Origin: Topomyia yanbarensis
Lineage: Eukaryota; Arthropoda; Insecta; Diptera; Culicidae
Direction of reading: 5' to 3'
NCBI RefSeq assembly: GCF_030247195.1
Contig: NC_080672.1
Coordinates: forward strand, 70,845,771-70,909,770
DNA: 64,000 nucleotides
Both the position numbers and the translations under genes were made by a program. Under the pieces are notes generated by a model. That model made no database searches. It had not been told where the DNA came from and saw nothing but the letters and a program-made list of their open reading frames with translations. Positions 1 to 12,297 of the stretch are shown here, piece by piece (the stretch's first letter is position 1; every line of letters starts with the position of its first letter).

Positions 1-718
1 TCTATACAACGTCGTATAAATGGTTAAAATCGATTTGAAACTACCGGAGTTACAGCAATATGAAGAAAAAAGGGAATTTTGAAGTATTTTAAAGATTTCT
101 GCTATACAAAATGAAATATTACATCATTAGTCAAAACACGAATATTTTTAAACAGGTTACTTTACGAATGATTTTGGAATAAAACTATCCAATTTAATTA
201 TAAATTTAATAAAAATAGACGTATTAGAGCGATTTTAGTTCTGGGGTACGAATGTAACCCACAAAACCGTTTACATAGAGAAAAAGTCGCCTCGGCCTAA
301 GTATCGGTTTTGAGGTACCTGTCGAAATTTATATTCCATTATAGAAAGTTGAACCAAATTTTCCGATAAATTCCTGTTGGCTTGGTTTATTACTAATTAA
401 AATGAAAAATAAATCGCAAAGAGATTTTACATGTGAATCACGTATTGTTGAATGCTCATTCATGAATGTTCGTTTAAAAAATTAAATACTTCAGGCAGTT
501 TGCGAATCTGAAGAGACAGAATTTTATGCAAAAATGAAAAAATAAAATATTTGAGCACCAGAAAATACGACGAATTCTAGCGATTCAGAGGTGCTAACAT
601 TTGGTACGGTTATATGTGTCATCCATTCGTATCACGAAGTATAATTCACTACTACAAAAAAGACTGCGATTTGTGTATAGACGCAAACAGTGTCATGAAA
701 TGGTTGGGTCGTTTTGTT
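1..718. other. AT-rich DNA, nothing recognised
   Basis: No reading frame longer than about 70 codons and no protein motif. The base composition is AT-rich and there is no clear repeat structure. It is the left flank of the GC-rich array that starts at about 719. Confidence 0.6.
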
Positions 719-960
719 CAAAACCCGAACCCGACCCGACCCCGATAATTTGTAATTTAAAAACCCGAACCCGACCCGAGACCGAAAGTTCATAATTTCA
801 AAAACCCGGACTCGACCCGAGTCCGAGAATTTCAAATTTGAAAACCCGACCGGAACCCGAGAAGCGTAAATTTATAGAACCCGAACCCGACCCGAAACCC
901 GTCGGGTTCGGGTCGGGTCCGGGTTTCGGGTCCAAAAACCCGAACCCGATCATCTCTAGA
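719..960. repeat. GC-rich tandem array of about 41-bp units ending in a palindrome
   Basis: About four units begin with AAAACCCGAACCCGACCCGA and continue with some 20 AT-rich bases. The array ends in a palindrome (about 881-930) in which CCCGAACCCGACCCGAAACC faces GGGTTCGGGTCGGGTCCGGG. The last bases read GATCATCTCTAGA. A related, more decayed array with the same order and a similar end lies at 15203-15370. The short frames here (for example 632-835 minus) are low-complexity translations and not genes. The fixed right end suggests a mobile, non-coding repeat of unknown class. Confidence 0.8.
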
Positions 961-2433
961 GCAAGTATATACTCATCTTAAGCTCGAAGAAAATTCGAAA
1001 AAAAAATCATCGCCCACGGCATACACGGTATACGCGACATCTGCTGAACACATTACACAAAATGTGATTCTGGCAACCACGGGAAATAATTTTTTTAACG
1101 CTTCAAGTCCTAGCAACAGTGCCCACACCGCTTGTCAACTGCAAGCTAGTAGATGAAAGGAAGGAGCATTGTTGCTGTTATTAAATTTGAAGGGCATAGA
1201 AAAATCGCTTATGTCACTTCAAGTACTTCAATTTCCATGGAATAATGATTGCAATTGACAAACTTTAAGAATGCGGAGCTACGACTGCATTTTTAAAACT
1301 CAACACAACCATGTATTGTTACGGGAAATTAAGCAACGCCCAAATTGTTTTTCTTTTCGTGCGAAGAAATCAATTCTTATCGTTATTTGGTTGTATGATT
1401 GATTTTTGTCTCTATTTACTCTTCTTTGCCGTCGCTCTTTTGAAACCCCTGATGCATCAGGTACTCTTTATTTTATTTTCCAGGCTGGCGTTTACTGTTA
1501 GCTATAAGAATACAGAAAGCTATTTAGCCTATTGTTAAAGAGTCGGCTGTGCTATCGAGGTCATCATTGGATCCAGATCGCGGAAACAACACACTTAAAA
1601 TTTCCTAGCCAATATCAGAATCAATTCGCATCAACGATTTCAGTTTTAATGTTTTCCGTAAGTGAAAACTGATCATGTAGGCTATGCGAGAACTTAATCC
1701 GATTAGATTCGTTACACCGAACCAGATAAATTGGCAAGATCCTAAAATGTATCTGCTGACCGATCGACATCGTGCAGGAAACTACGAAATGATTTTGAAC
1801 AATTCTTACTTTGGACACTTCGGCAGGAAATCATTTCACATTCCTGTTTATTTTGGTTTGCATAAAATGAAAATAGCGGTAATGTTTTCGGGCAAGACGG
1901 TACAGGTGGCCACATCGTTCTAAGTATAAGTACTGTTGTCATTTTTCTTCGAACAAAACCGATAAAATAAACGGATTTGAAGAAAAAAAAACATAAACAA
2001 ATAACGTAGTGGGCTTTTCTGTGGCCTCAGGTTTTAATTCGGTTCAGTCATAATTATTTTTATTGGTAGTTTCGAGATAAAAATGTCCCTAAGTGTTCGA
2101 ATCGGTAGATCTGTCGTGAAGTTCGGCCTTTTCTCTCTTTTTCTCGTGCGTCAAAGAATCAGGATGTTCGTTCGGATCTTTATGTTTACTTATTTTAAGT
2201 GTCGGGGACGCCATGTTCAAATTGAAATGTATAAAACTTATACACTCAAAAGTGACAAATGTTCCCACCTTTCTTTCCCTTCATCTTTGCGGTAACGAAG
2301 TAACGCATTATGGCTATGTGTAAAAATCGCTTCACAAGCGCCACGCTCGGTGAGATGACGCATTTTTTATAATTTAAATCGACCGTTTTTTCTGTGGGCG
2401 CTGAAAATTTATCTCGTGTTACGTCTGTTTGTC
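961..2433. other. Unassigned AT-rich DNA
   Basis: Only short frames without known motifs (for example 1311-1538 and 1684-1923, both plus). The first translates to a hydrophobic stretch typical of AT-rich non-coding DNA. No inverted or tandem repeat stands out. Confidence 0.5.
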
Positions 2434-2527
2434 TGTTTACTGCAGCAACAGTGAGTGAAATGTAAATCGATGAGATCTTGGTTCGCTTATTGAAGATTTT
2501 TTTCGGGTTTCTTATGTTTGATAGTAT
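2434..2527 (+). repeat. Direct repeat copy 1 (partner at 5319-5411)
   Basis: About 93 bases from TGTTTACTGCAGCAACAG through TCTTGGTTCGCTTATTGAAG to TTTGATAGTAT occur again at 5319-5411 with only a few differences. Flanks differ, so this looks like two copies of a dispersed repeat. No ORF, TIR or poly-A tail identifies the class. Confidence 0.8.
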
Positions 2528-2889
2528 AGTCAGACAAAAAAGTATATACTTCTAAATATTTTATGAATAAAGGAAATCAGATCAATAGAACAAACCCTGT
2601 TGTTGACGTTAGAAGAAGAAAAAATGGTTTTGAGAAAAACGCCGTTTTGAAGCCGCCTTGAATTCTCGAAAAAATAAATCATTTTCTGATTATCGATAAA
2701 TGACGAATTAAAGATGAAAAACAGAAGTTCGTATGTCTTTTAATTTTTCCACAAAAAATATTCTCAAATATTGCTTTGATTTTCCGCTGAATCCAGGAGA
2801 AGATCCCCTTAAGTTTCCTCAACAAGCTATAGGAAACAAGGCGCCATAGAAGTGGTGACAGTACAATACTTTGAGGGCATCTACAGATA
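2528..2889. other. Unassigned AT-rich DNA
   Basis: Nothing recognised. It lies between a dispersed repeat and a LINE fragment and may contain decayed continuation of the LINE. Confidence 0.4.
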
Positions 2890-3179
2890 ATCAGTTTCCG
2901 TAAATTTATTTACCTTAATGATGAGCAAAGATGTCGGTTGTTAAGTATTGCGTGTATCCAGTTCGTGATATAAAAAGGTACTCCACGATATCGTGCTGCT
3001 TCCAAAATGGATTCAAAAGACACGTTGTCAGAAGCAGTTTCAATATCAGAAAAAAACTCACAAGTTCGATTACTTTCGTGATAAAGCTTTTTCAATGTAG
3101 ACAACATTGTGTAGCAGTGTGGTAGTAAACTTCCCCCGCTGATATGCATGTTGCATTGCATGCAGCGGGTGCGCATCAA
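2890..3179 (-). pseudogene. Non-LTR retrotransposon reverse transcriptase fragment
   Basis: The minus-strand frame contains FFSDIETASDNVSFESILEA followed by RGVPFYITNWIHAIL. This matches the reverse transcriptase palm around motif A of non-LTR elements, usually written xxDIxGAFDxVxFxSI, then the GVP...WI segment. The glycine-alanine-phenylalanine after the first aspartate is replaced by TAS, so the copy is not functional. Fewer than 90 residues remain and the endonuclease, the catalytic DD and RNase H are absent. Sequence just to its right (3180-3300) contains short GC-rich inverted segments that may belong to the same remnant. Clade cannot be assigned from this length. Confidence 0.65.
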
Positions 3180-5318
3180 ATTTCGAATTCACCACGCAAT
3201 TGCGATGCGGTAAATGCTCTGCGATATGTTTATGCGGAGTATTGATTTACCGCGCGCATCTGCACTATGACGAGCCGCAGTTCTGAAATTCGTACAACCG
3301 AAATGTACGGGCCTTTTTTTCTTTTGTTTATTTGGCACGGCTCAGTGCATTAGCATAACTGAGTCGATGATCTTTTATAACTTTTACAATATGTAAAAAT
3401 AAGGAACACGAAAATTTACTTTTATATTCGTCGCGTCTTGTTGATGCAGCTTGCTGCTGTGTGTTGAGATTCTTTTTATTGGCGGTGAAGTATTGTCTGC
3501 GTCGTTTGCCGCATCTTGGGGGTCATTTGGTCCACCTCCTCTCACGTTGTCGTACTCGCCCATTTCTTATCTGTACTACATTCGTGCTGTTCACGTTCTC
3601 GAAAGTTTCTCATTCTTATGGGTCGCTATAAGGAATCCATCTTCTTCGGCATACCCTTCAGTGTTGTCGGTTGGTTGGTTGTTGGTTTAGAGACATTGGG
3701 TGCGATCGTTAGTAAGTGTATATTTTTTACTGTCTGATCCGAAGAGGTTCGTTTTGTAGCTGTTTGTGTTTTATCGTGACTTTGTGCTGGTTTTGGTCAG
3801 ATTAGTCGGATTTTGCTTAACAGTTTCTGCTCAAATTTTTTCAGAGTCGTAGTGTTTTAATACAGAACTAGCACGTAGAGATCTGTCCTGGATAGGTGAC
3901 CAAAGGAGGCCGGTGTGATAAGCCAATAAGAAGAGAGTTCTAGTTTAACGATGGTCCAGCAACGTGCGGCGCGTTTCAGTTCCAGTTAAGTCATAGATTT
4001 ATAGTCGCTCGGCGAAAGACTAGCGCGACAATTTTGAATAAGATTAGTCCGCAGCGGGACTAATTTTTGTTCATCATCGAACTCTTCACTTTTTCGCATA
4101 GTAGGTAGAGGCTCTTGTTATGTGTATCTACCGCTTGTGGAATAGGCAGCGACAGATGTGTAGATAAAATTGACTGTTTCACTTGTATTTCTAGGGGATC
4201 GATTTTTAGCTTCGTCTCAGGGTTAGATTAGAAGTTGAACTGATGGCCATGATTAAGCTAGAACTCAGAAAAAATAAGCAGAAAGTAAAGAATGCAATTT
4301 ATATGCATAGCAAGGGGATACAAATTAAGCAAAATTTACCAAAAACTTGACCGGATACGATTTGCAATATCCTATGGGTGACGTAAAAAGAAAGTGTCGA
4401 GAATTTTATCAAACTACCTCTAAAAATATTTAATTTGTGCATATTTCTCTGTAAATTGGACTTTTATTCAATAAATACGAGAGATTTGGTTCAATACACA
4501 TGACACTTAAAATTTTATGCCCAAACCAGATTCAAAAAGTTCAACAGTTTTCGCATTGTAGCCCAACATCACTTACAATGATACTATTCCAAGTTCTTTT
4601 GTTTGCTTGATCAGGAAATATAATGCCCAGGTCGTCACACAAAGCTGCATTCCGTTCAAACCGAACAAAGAGCCTCCTTTTCATACTCAAATTGTGCTGA
4701 TCAATCATTCGTCATACGAAGATTACTGCACCGCGCACCGTAATAACACCTTGCTCTTCCCCGCGCTTGTCTTGGTCCAGCTGCGACTTAGTTATTCAAT
4801 GCTCTCCGAACTCCGCCAAATCATCACGAACCGTGTCTTTGCTGAAGCGAAAAATATGTCTTAATCGTATCGTATCACACAACGAAACGAAGGCGAACTA
4901 CACCACGAGATCGATCGCGCATCCTTCAAGTGTCGGTGGCGGCGGCGGCGCGACTTCAAGTCTACGGGTTCGCGCAATACAAAGTGTTCGTAATGACCAT
5001 CAGCGGGACCACCTTTTTTCAAAGAGATTCCCTCATCATCGCACTAATCACACACAAACCTTGCCAACAGAGTCAATTCCTCAGTATCATCAACAATTTA
5101 TTTGTTTTATCATTTTTTTTTTCAACATGTCAAACTACATTATAGCGGCTATTGTTGGTGCGATGAATTAGTGAGGTGATAAATCATGGCCCTCGAGGCG
5201 GCGGCGGCGGCGGCTTTTGCGGTGGATCATTTTTCTTCTGCTCTATTCCACAAGTAGGCCTCCACTTCGTGAATGGGCGATAGTGATCATCATATTCAAA
5301 GCAGTATCTGGACTACAA
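3180..5318. other. Unassigned region with short GGC runs
   Basis: Includes frames of 70-134 codons (3451-3690, 3516-3737, 4607-4864, 4767-5171) with no recognisable domain. The longest contains a polyglycine stretch from a GGC repeat at about 4933-4951, and another GGC run lies at about 5197-5216. Two overlapping frames are open over the same DNA, which is what chance would give. Around 3860-4090 the sequence is less AT-rich and could be an old LTR or untranslated segment, but I find no repeat pair to support that. Confidence 0.4.
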
Positions 5319-5411
5319 TGTTTACTGCTGCAACAGAGAGTAAAATGTAAATCGATGAGATCTTGGTTCGCTTATTGAAGATTTTTTTCTGGTTTCTTAT
5401 GTTTGATAGTA
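5319..5411 (+). repeat. Direct repeat copy 2 (partner at 2434-2527)
   Basis: Same roughly 93-base sequence and orientation as 2434-2527, with a handful of substitutions (for example GCTGCAACAGAGAG against GCAGCAACAGTGAG). Flanking DNA is not shared. Confidence 0.8.
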
Positions 5412-6979
5412 TTTTTATCTGATGACAAAGCCTGGTAATTCTCGAATGACAATTGCAGCTTTCTCATAATGCGAACACACATCCAACTCCAACAACAGGC
5501 CCGATTCCAATTATTTCGCCATTCTTCACAGAAACAAAAATAATCTTAAGAAGAAATCTGTCACTGACACAAAAAAAATGAAAGACAATTTCATACTCCA
5601 TCAATATTCAATTTCTCTGCACTTTTGTCACTGCTATGGCTCGGTGCAGTACATATTCTCCCAGCTATTATTACAGTTAGGTTTCGGAAAGTTGATTATA
5701 CGGCATTTGCTTTCGTTTGTTATGGAAATCTGCATCAGTTCTTGGGAGACAAAGTCCCTAATCCACCCTCTGTCATCTCCAATAGAGGAGGGCTTTCTTT
5801 GGCTGCACTCTTGTTTCCTCTATAGCCTCATTGTGATCGTGTCACCCGGTGTGGCTGTGTGAGTATGAGCGGAAAATAAGATTACGATATTGTCTCCAGC
5901 ATCGGAGATTGGGTTCTCACATGTCACAACCGATTCCGAGAGGTACTTATATCGTTCCACGTGTGTGGAAATCTGCAAAACTGATCATAATGGAAATAAA
6001 AGTGCATTCGGAACAAAACCGGGGACAATGTGACGAAGAGAATTGAGAACCAAACAATCAGCAGACAACACACAAATGAAGGGAAAATGTCCTCCTCCTA
6101 TTCGAGGCACCTTTTGACGGGGTTTCGAATTTCTTCGCATGAGCTCCGGCAAGATTGGCGAAAGAAAGAGGACGCTTTCTTTCTACTGTCCCTGGATGAG
6201 AGGCTAATCTAGCTGGGCTAATCTGCAGAATCGTGTTCTGTGTTTTTGGCAGTTTGTAGAATTTGATGTTGCGTCTGGTTGCATGAAGGGATTGTGGATT
6301 TATGAGTTTTCTAGGATTCAACTTTCATAGTTCACTCGTTAATTCTTGTCACAATTTTCTTTCAAAATCGGAATTGTTACACAATTTGATGCGATAAATA
6401 TATTCCCTGATTTAATTGTACTTTTCTTGCCCTTACAAACTACTGATTCCATGGCTTGTTATGCTCAATATAAACTGAACACTAATAATATTATTATTCA
6501 TACCCAGTCATACCCAACAAATATTTCGTGGTTTATAAACATTTATAAATAGTTGCTTTATTCAGCTTTAGCTGAACATTGGAGGTATACATGCAGGGCC
6601 GTCGACAGCCGCGTCGGGCCCCAAGGCTTGTATTACTGCCGGGCCCTTTACAACATAAGCCCTCTAGTTCAGTATGAGTTAGTACCTCTTCAGCCATGGG
6701 AAACTCGTGAGTCCGTAGTTTCTATTAGTCTTTGGTTGACTCATATTGCCACATCCACAGATAGCGTGCCAGACAGATGAATTTCGACAGCTTCCTGTTC
6801 CTATTAGCTACGAGTTTTTCAATTTGCATGTACTCAGGAAACAGAAATCAGTAGCCTCTAGCTCAAATAGCACGTTCCCCATGTTGATCGGAGATTTGTG
6901 CCTTGCCATGAATCGTTTTTTCATGATTTTCCTGATGGGAAGGATTGGGGAAGCGGTAAGGTTAGTGGTAAGGAATATA
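5412..6979. other. Unassigned region with a small TTCAGC / GGGCCC repeat
   Basis: No coding region recognised; frames at 5578-5862 and 6058-6321 have no motif. At about 6558-6576 the sequence reads TTATTCAGC then TTTAGCTGAA, and at 6593-6655 CAGGGCCGTCGACAGC and several GGGCCC-rich words follow. The same two word types recur together at 9608-9780, suggesting remnants of one repeat family. Confidence 0.4.
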
Positions 6980-8395
6980 CCCAAAAGACCACGAAGCATT
7001 ATTTAATGGCTTTAGATATGTTCTATATTCGCATACAAAACATATTCATTGCGGCTTCAAAATTCTATAAAGCTCATTAAAGCACACTTAGTGTCGAAAA
7101 AAAGACGAAAGAATGTGCCAGAATAGAGCTAATTCAGAAGCACCTTAATGGCTATCAGCAATGTTAAAATAGAGCTGCGTTTTTTAAAATAATTTCGCTT
7201 CTTTATCGACACAGCAAAAGAAAAAATTCCCTTTCGATAACGTACCCACCCTTCTTCTTTTCTTTTCTTTCTTTTGTTTGACATGCCGACTGATTAAATT
7301 GACGATTTAGTGCCTGGGATGGGATTCCATCCGTAGTCGAAAACCTCGTCTCAATTTGGTATACACGTTTGATCACCCAAGTAACCATAAGAACTAATTT
7401 ACAGCTCTAAATTGACTCTGAGTTAGCATTCCTATTGCTAACTAGCCGTATACAAATATTTTTAATGCTTCAATGCACCTAAAATTTGAAGCATTAAATC
7501 TAGCACTATATCGACATACAGAACATACACATCGCACTAAAAAGCATTTGAAGATAAATGCTATGAAACTTTTATAGAAAACTCAAAGTGCAAATATGTA
7601 ATCTTCTTATAGTGCTTTGAGACACCGAACAATAACAAATATACCTATGCATTCCAATAATCACCTAAAGTCGTATGCATTCCAGTCAATAAAAATCAAG
7701 AACACTCGTTGCTCTCTTTCTCCAACGTTTCGGTCCTTATTGGACCTTTTTCAAGGAAACGAGAATTTTTGTGTGCTCTGTTGTCGTTTTGTTCATGCCA
7801 AAAAATCTAGCTGTCACACTATCATTTATCAGTAGGGCTGTTAGACCCACTCGTTGTAATTAACGTTTAAATTAAACATTTAGAATTGGACTAAGATTGG
7901 CGTCACTGCACTATTTTATCAAAATCTCCGTTCACTCTCATTTTGTATCTGTAAAAAATACGTTAATAACGTAAAATCAAAATGCAAATTCTGCACGATT
8001 CTTCGAAAAAAATTCAACTAAACGTCTAGGTAGAGTTTGGAATAAACCGAATATATAAGCAAATCTTCGCACAGATCAGTGATCAAACGCGTATACCACA
8101 TTGAGACGAGCTTTTTGACTGGGGATTGAACCCCATTTCTATAGGCACTAAATCGTCAATTTAAATAGTCGGCACATCAAACGAAAGAAGAGCGGAAGGG
8201 TGAGTGTGTTATCGAAAGTTTATATTTTCTTTTGCTGTATCGATAAAGAAAGAAAAGTTATTTTTAAACGGCTCTTTATTAACATTGACAGCCATTAAGG
8301 TGCTTCTGAACTAGCTCTATTCTGGCACACTAAGTTTTGTATGAAAATTTAGAACATATCTAAAGCCATTACATAATGCTTCGTGGTTACTTGGG
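6980..8395. repeat. Long inverted repeat, arms about 6980-7376 and 8082-8395
   Basis: The left arm contains ACCACGAAGCAT, TAATGGCTTTAGATATGTTC, GAATAGAGCTAATTCAGAAG and ATTGACGATTTAGTGCCT. Their reverse complements appear in mirrored order at 8082-8395. The left arm has some 90 extra bases (about 7040-7110). The spacer (7377-8081) is AT-rich and I recognise nothing in it. The structure fits a foldback or long-TIR DNA transposon derivative. Clean terminal bases and a TSD are not obvious, so the class is left open. Confidence 0.75.
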
Positions 8396-9178
8396 CGAGG
8401 CCTAAAATCACCGTTTTTTCTCAACACAATGCACTTTTAGAAGAAAATTCCTTGAACGTGCTATAAAAATACAACAATTATCCATTTCAATCACCGGTTA
8501 ATTAAGGTCAGTCTACCTTCTCATCCCGCCCAGAGTAGAAACTAAAAATCGTTCCGCTATAGATGCACGGCAAAATCCAACTTTTTCATACGTAACCATT
8601 TTATGCGGATCAACCGAAAATGGGACGTTTCATCAGACAATACAGGTTATGCAACCATGGTAGATTCCTATGCGCGAATTCTACAAAAAGACACTGCACC
8701 ACGGAAAACTTTGTGCAAAACCAGCTAAGAACAGCCCACCTATTATAACCGTAAACAGCACACCGTTATCTTATGCCAAACCACAAACGGCTACAAAACC
8801 AATATCTATGGATCTGACACGAACAAATATTCACTCAAAAACAATCACGACCAGTGTCTCTAAGCCAACAACCGGCACCACCAGCAAAGAAGCGAACGTA
8901 GAAGAAGACGGATGCGTTTGTCCGTACGCTCGCATTTTTGTTTGACGCTCTTTTGCTTTCTTCGAAAATACTTTGAATTAGTTTTTCAATATTTTGTAGT
9001 GTATTCCATCAATTCAAGCAATAAAACTCGTTTTTTAACTTGTACACAAAGTAGGCAAATCCTTCAAAACGTTTGTTTTAACAAATGTCAACTATCAAAT
9101 AAAGTTTGCATTTTTTATAATTTTATCATATAACAATTTAATAAAGCGAATGATTATGAAGAAATTACTACAGAGGAG
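8396..9178. other. Unassigned DNA
   Basis: A frame at 8670-8945 (plus, 91 codons) is threonine/lysine/serine-rich with no known domain. No Kozak context, splice or conservation evidence is available, so I do not call it a gene. Confidence 0.4.
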
Positions 9179-9597
9179 ACCCGATTTTATCAGCACCCAA
9201 TTTTATCAGGCCACGATTTTATCTACCCATGATTTTATCAGCTTTTTGACCCGATTTTATCAGCTTCATATGAAAATTGATAGTTGGTAGTTTGATCAAC
9301 TCTAGCAGACGAACCAAGTGTAATTCGAGTAAATCCTTTCTTGGGCATATATTTCTTATCTTGAGATCCGAAATATGGAAAAATAAAAATGTCAATTTTT
9401 TTTTAAATTTTGCGCTGTCAGACCCCGTTAAAGGGAACTTAAAGAAAATAATCAGAAAAGATTGCGAGTCTATATCTAAGAACCAAATATTTTAAGAGCT
9501 TCGGTTTATTAAAATGACAGGAAAATATGTGTCCCGATTTTATCAATGTCCCTAATTTATCAGCTTAAAATTCGCCAAGGGGCTGATAAAAACGGGT
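9179..9597. mobile_element. MITE-like element with CCCGATTTTATCAG ends
   Basis: The left end reads ACCCGATTTTATCAG and the right end CTGATAAAAACGGGT, an inverted pair. Variants of the motif are repeated in the same orientation inside the left end (about 9196, 9213, 9226 and 9249), and two more variants lie at about 9533-9562. A related element, sharing the segment with CTAGCAGACGAAC and CGAGTAAATC, is at 60885-61173. There is no transposase; it is non-autonomous. I could not fix a TSD. Confidence 0.7.
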
Positions 9598-9756
9598 CTT
9601 CACTCCTTCTTCCTTCTTCCGGGTCAAACCGCGGGCCCCCAAATACGACCCGGGCCCCAGGGCAATTGCTCTGGCTGCCTCCCCCTCTCATCGGGCCTGA
9701 TTATACATGTAATCATATATCGTTTATTCCACCCTTAAACATCCGCGATTTGGAGA
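9598..9756. repeat. GC-rich GGGCCC segment
   Basis: About 100 bases rich in CGGGCCC and CCCGGGCC words next to the MITE. Similar words occur at 6593-6655 beside a TTCAGC motif. Non-coding; class unknown. Confidence 0.35.
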
Positions 9757-11770
9757 ATTTATTCAGCTTGGCTGAATAATAATTCTTCAGCATGTATACA
9801 GCCTGAATAAAACCACAGTTCAGCTTTATCAATACATTTTTTCGTTACCCCTATACAGCTGAGAAAATTATCATAGAAATATTATTAAAAAAGACATTTA
9901 TTTCGAGTTACACACGCCATCAATCTCTTTAGAAGCCAAATACTTTTATTAGTGTTACGTTACAATTAGAGAAAAATTGTATTACCTTGTTGGATATCAT
10001 ATCACGTACCTGGATCCGAACCAGCAACCTGTTGAAAACTAATCACTTACCTTATTGTCTGCACCAATCTTGTATACATCGAATGCTTAAGATTTCACCG
10101 ATGTACCGAAAAGTCTAGGCTGCTGAATAGAGTCTGTACATAGACTACACTAGCCTTTTATAGATTTTTTAGTGAACCTAGTTGGCTTGGGTTCGAATCC
10201 CAGCCTACGATAATTTGTTATGCGATAATTATTAGAACATTCGGAAATTTTAAATTAGACAATTTACTAATTTTAAAAAACTAATGATTGTAGACGTTTT
10301 TCTATCCAAGATGAGGACTTAGGGATGTCACAAAACTTTTAGACAAGTAAAAATGAGTGTAATATGAAACTGGTGGTAACTGAATGATGGCTTCATTATA
10401 ATTTTAACATGGCAATATCCTCGATTTATTTACCATTCCCTGCCAAATGGTCCATGGTAACAATTCTGGTGTGTCAAAAATTTACAGCATCGTTCGAACA
10501 AAAATTTTCTCTTGTGTTCAGTAAGTAAACCGACCATTTTGAATTAAAAGGTAAATTTACATAAACAAGGGCGCGTATGATTTGGCAAGCTTTTACATTG
10601 AAAAAACTGTAAATCGTTGGTTTCACATGCTGAAAACTCAGTAGATATAAAACAACAAAATAAAGTTGCTATTGTTATTGCTTCTAAACCGTAATATATG
10701 AAAACATCTCGATTGAAATATACCGAAACACTTAGAAAATATACTGTTTTCTCACTTGAAAGATTTACCAGTACAGTTGCCGCCAATGTAATAATCATAT
10801 GTTATTCCAGAGACTTTATATTTCACAGATAGGCTCTTACTTCGAAATAGGAATGGTCGATGTCGAAACGAATTTTTCAAAATCGATGTTGTTTACTTAA
10901 AAAAATTGATTTGGTAAAATCGAATTTTATTTCAAAATCGTTATTGAAAAAGATACGATTTTCTTACAATCGATCTTTTTGTCTCGAAAAATCGAGAATT
11001 TTCCGAGATATCAGTATAAAACATTACTTATTACTCGACTGTGCGGGGATTTGGCTGGGTTCAATTAAGTGCGTATGTATATGCAAGTCCTTGGTATGAA
11101 TTATTTTTTTGGTTTACTAATGCATCGAACCAACTTGATAGTTTCTTTTTGTCAGCAGACATTTTTTCAGGACAAAATTGAAATTGCAAATTAACTGCAT
11201 GAAATTGTAAAAAAACACTGTGTAAATGTTACAAGAGCAAACCGTTCAAGCAACAAATAGAATAAGAAAAGGGTTTTAAATGAGAAGTATTTCACTTAAA
11301 AGTAAAAAAATGTGCGTGTAATGGGACTCGAACCCAGGTCGGTTCCCATTCGTGATGGTTCACTAACCGTGTCAATTTTTGGAGTAGGTACAATTACCTT
11401 TGTTAAACACATAATTCAGCTAAAAGTCAAAAGGTGGTAAAAGGGCAAATGTATAGGTAGAAACAACCTTTTGAAGACATGTAGTGCAGCTTAATGATTA
11501 AAGGTTATAGTATTGGTAACAGCATCATTTATTCAACTCGTAATTCAGTCTAATTAAGATGGTTGAATAAAAGCAATAATATTGCAGCTACTACATTTGT
11601 TAGTAGTATAGTTCAGCCTAGTTTGAGCTGGCGAATACTGGAGTTTAAGTAGGCTGAATAAACTGTTAATGTTTAAATAGTTCAGCGAAAGTATTATTCA
11701 GCTTAAATAGCCGTTAATCTGCTTTTAATCATTAAGTAGTCTTATAGTTCAGCTCCTAATGTTTGTTGGA
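9757..11770. repeat. TTCAGC-motif repeat zone with tRNA T-arm-like segments
   Basis: TTATTCAGC or its complement GCTGAATAA recurs many times at 9757-9850 and again at about 11410-11760. Between these clusters are three segments that resemble the T arm and B box of a tRNA. These are GGTTCGGATCC on the minus strand near 10013-10023, GGTTCGAATCC plus near 10190-10200, and GGGTTCGAGTCCC minus near 11323-11335. None folds into a full tRNA by eye. A patch at 10857-11010 repeats TCGATTTT/AAAATCGA words. I read the zone as decayed short repeats, possibly SINE-derived; real tRNA genes are unlikely. Confidence 0.45.
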
Positions 11771-12297
11771 TATTTCTTCTTAGTTGAGAAAAATGCAGGT
11801 AAACACTATGTATCCACAAATTGTCTTGAAACCTATCACTAAGTTAGTGTCGGTTTTTATGAGAGAAACTCGAAACACATCTCGATAACTAATTGAGCTT
11901 ATATATGATGATCATTGGAGAATTCAATTACATTCCTGCTTTTGAAAAGCTTTACAGAATTCTACTTACAGATTCAAAATTAATAGTAACAATTTGAATA
12001 CAATACACTCGAAATTTTATTTACGATGATGTTTTGTCACTGTAATAAGCAAGGGTACAAGCCTGAGGCATAACCCACTAGCAAATGAGTGTTTGGGACG
12101 GTGTATAAAAGTTAGAATTAGTATTCTGGGTAAATTGGTGGATCGATGATTTTGGCAAGATTTTTTGAATAAATTTCCTTATAATGCCAAGTCTGTTAGT
12201 TTGTGGTGCTAGTCACAACGAGATATTAGCTAGATTTTACCAAATGCGAACATGGTTCTAAAACGAAACAAGGAAAAATAAAATTTGTAATACTAGT
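11771..12297. other. Unassigned AT-rich DNA
   Basis: No motif recognised until LINE homology starts at about 12298. Confidence 0.45.

Noticed and set aside
719..960. Telomere-like repeat
   Set aside because: The unit is about 41 bp with an AT-rich half and a palindromic end, unlike TTAGG-type arrays, and the array is short and internal.
3860..4090. Solo LTR
   Set aside because: There is no matching second LTR, no TG...CA ends and no primer binding site that I could identify.
4767..5171. 134-codon ORF as a host gene
   Set aside because: Polyglycine comes from a GGC repeat, another frame is open over the same DNA (4930-5145), and no domain is recognisable.
9990..11400. Functional tRNA genes
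   Set aside because: Only T-arm/B-box-like segments are present; acceptor and D arms do not pair by eye.
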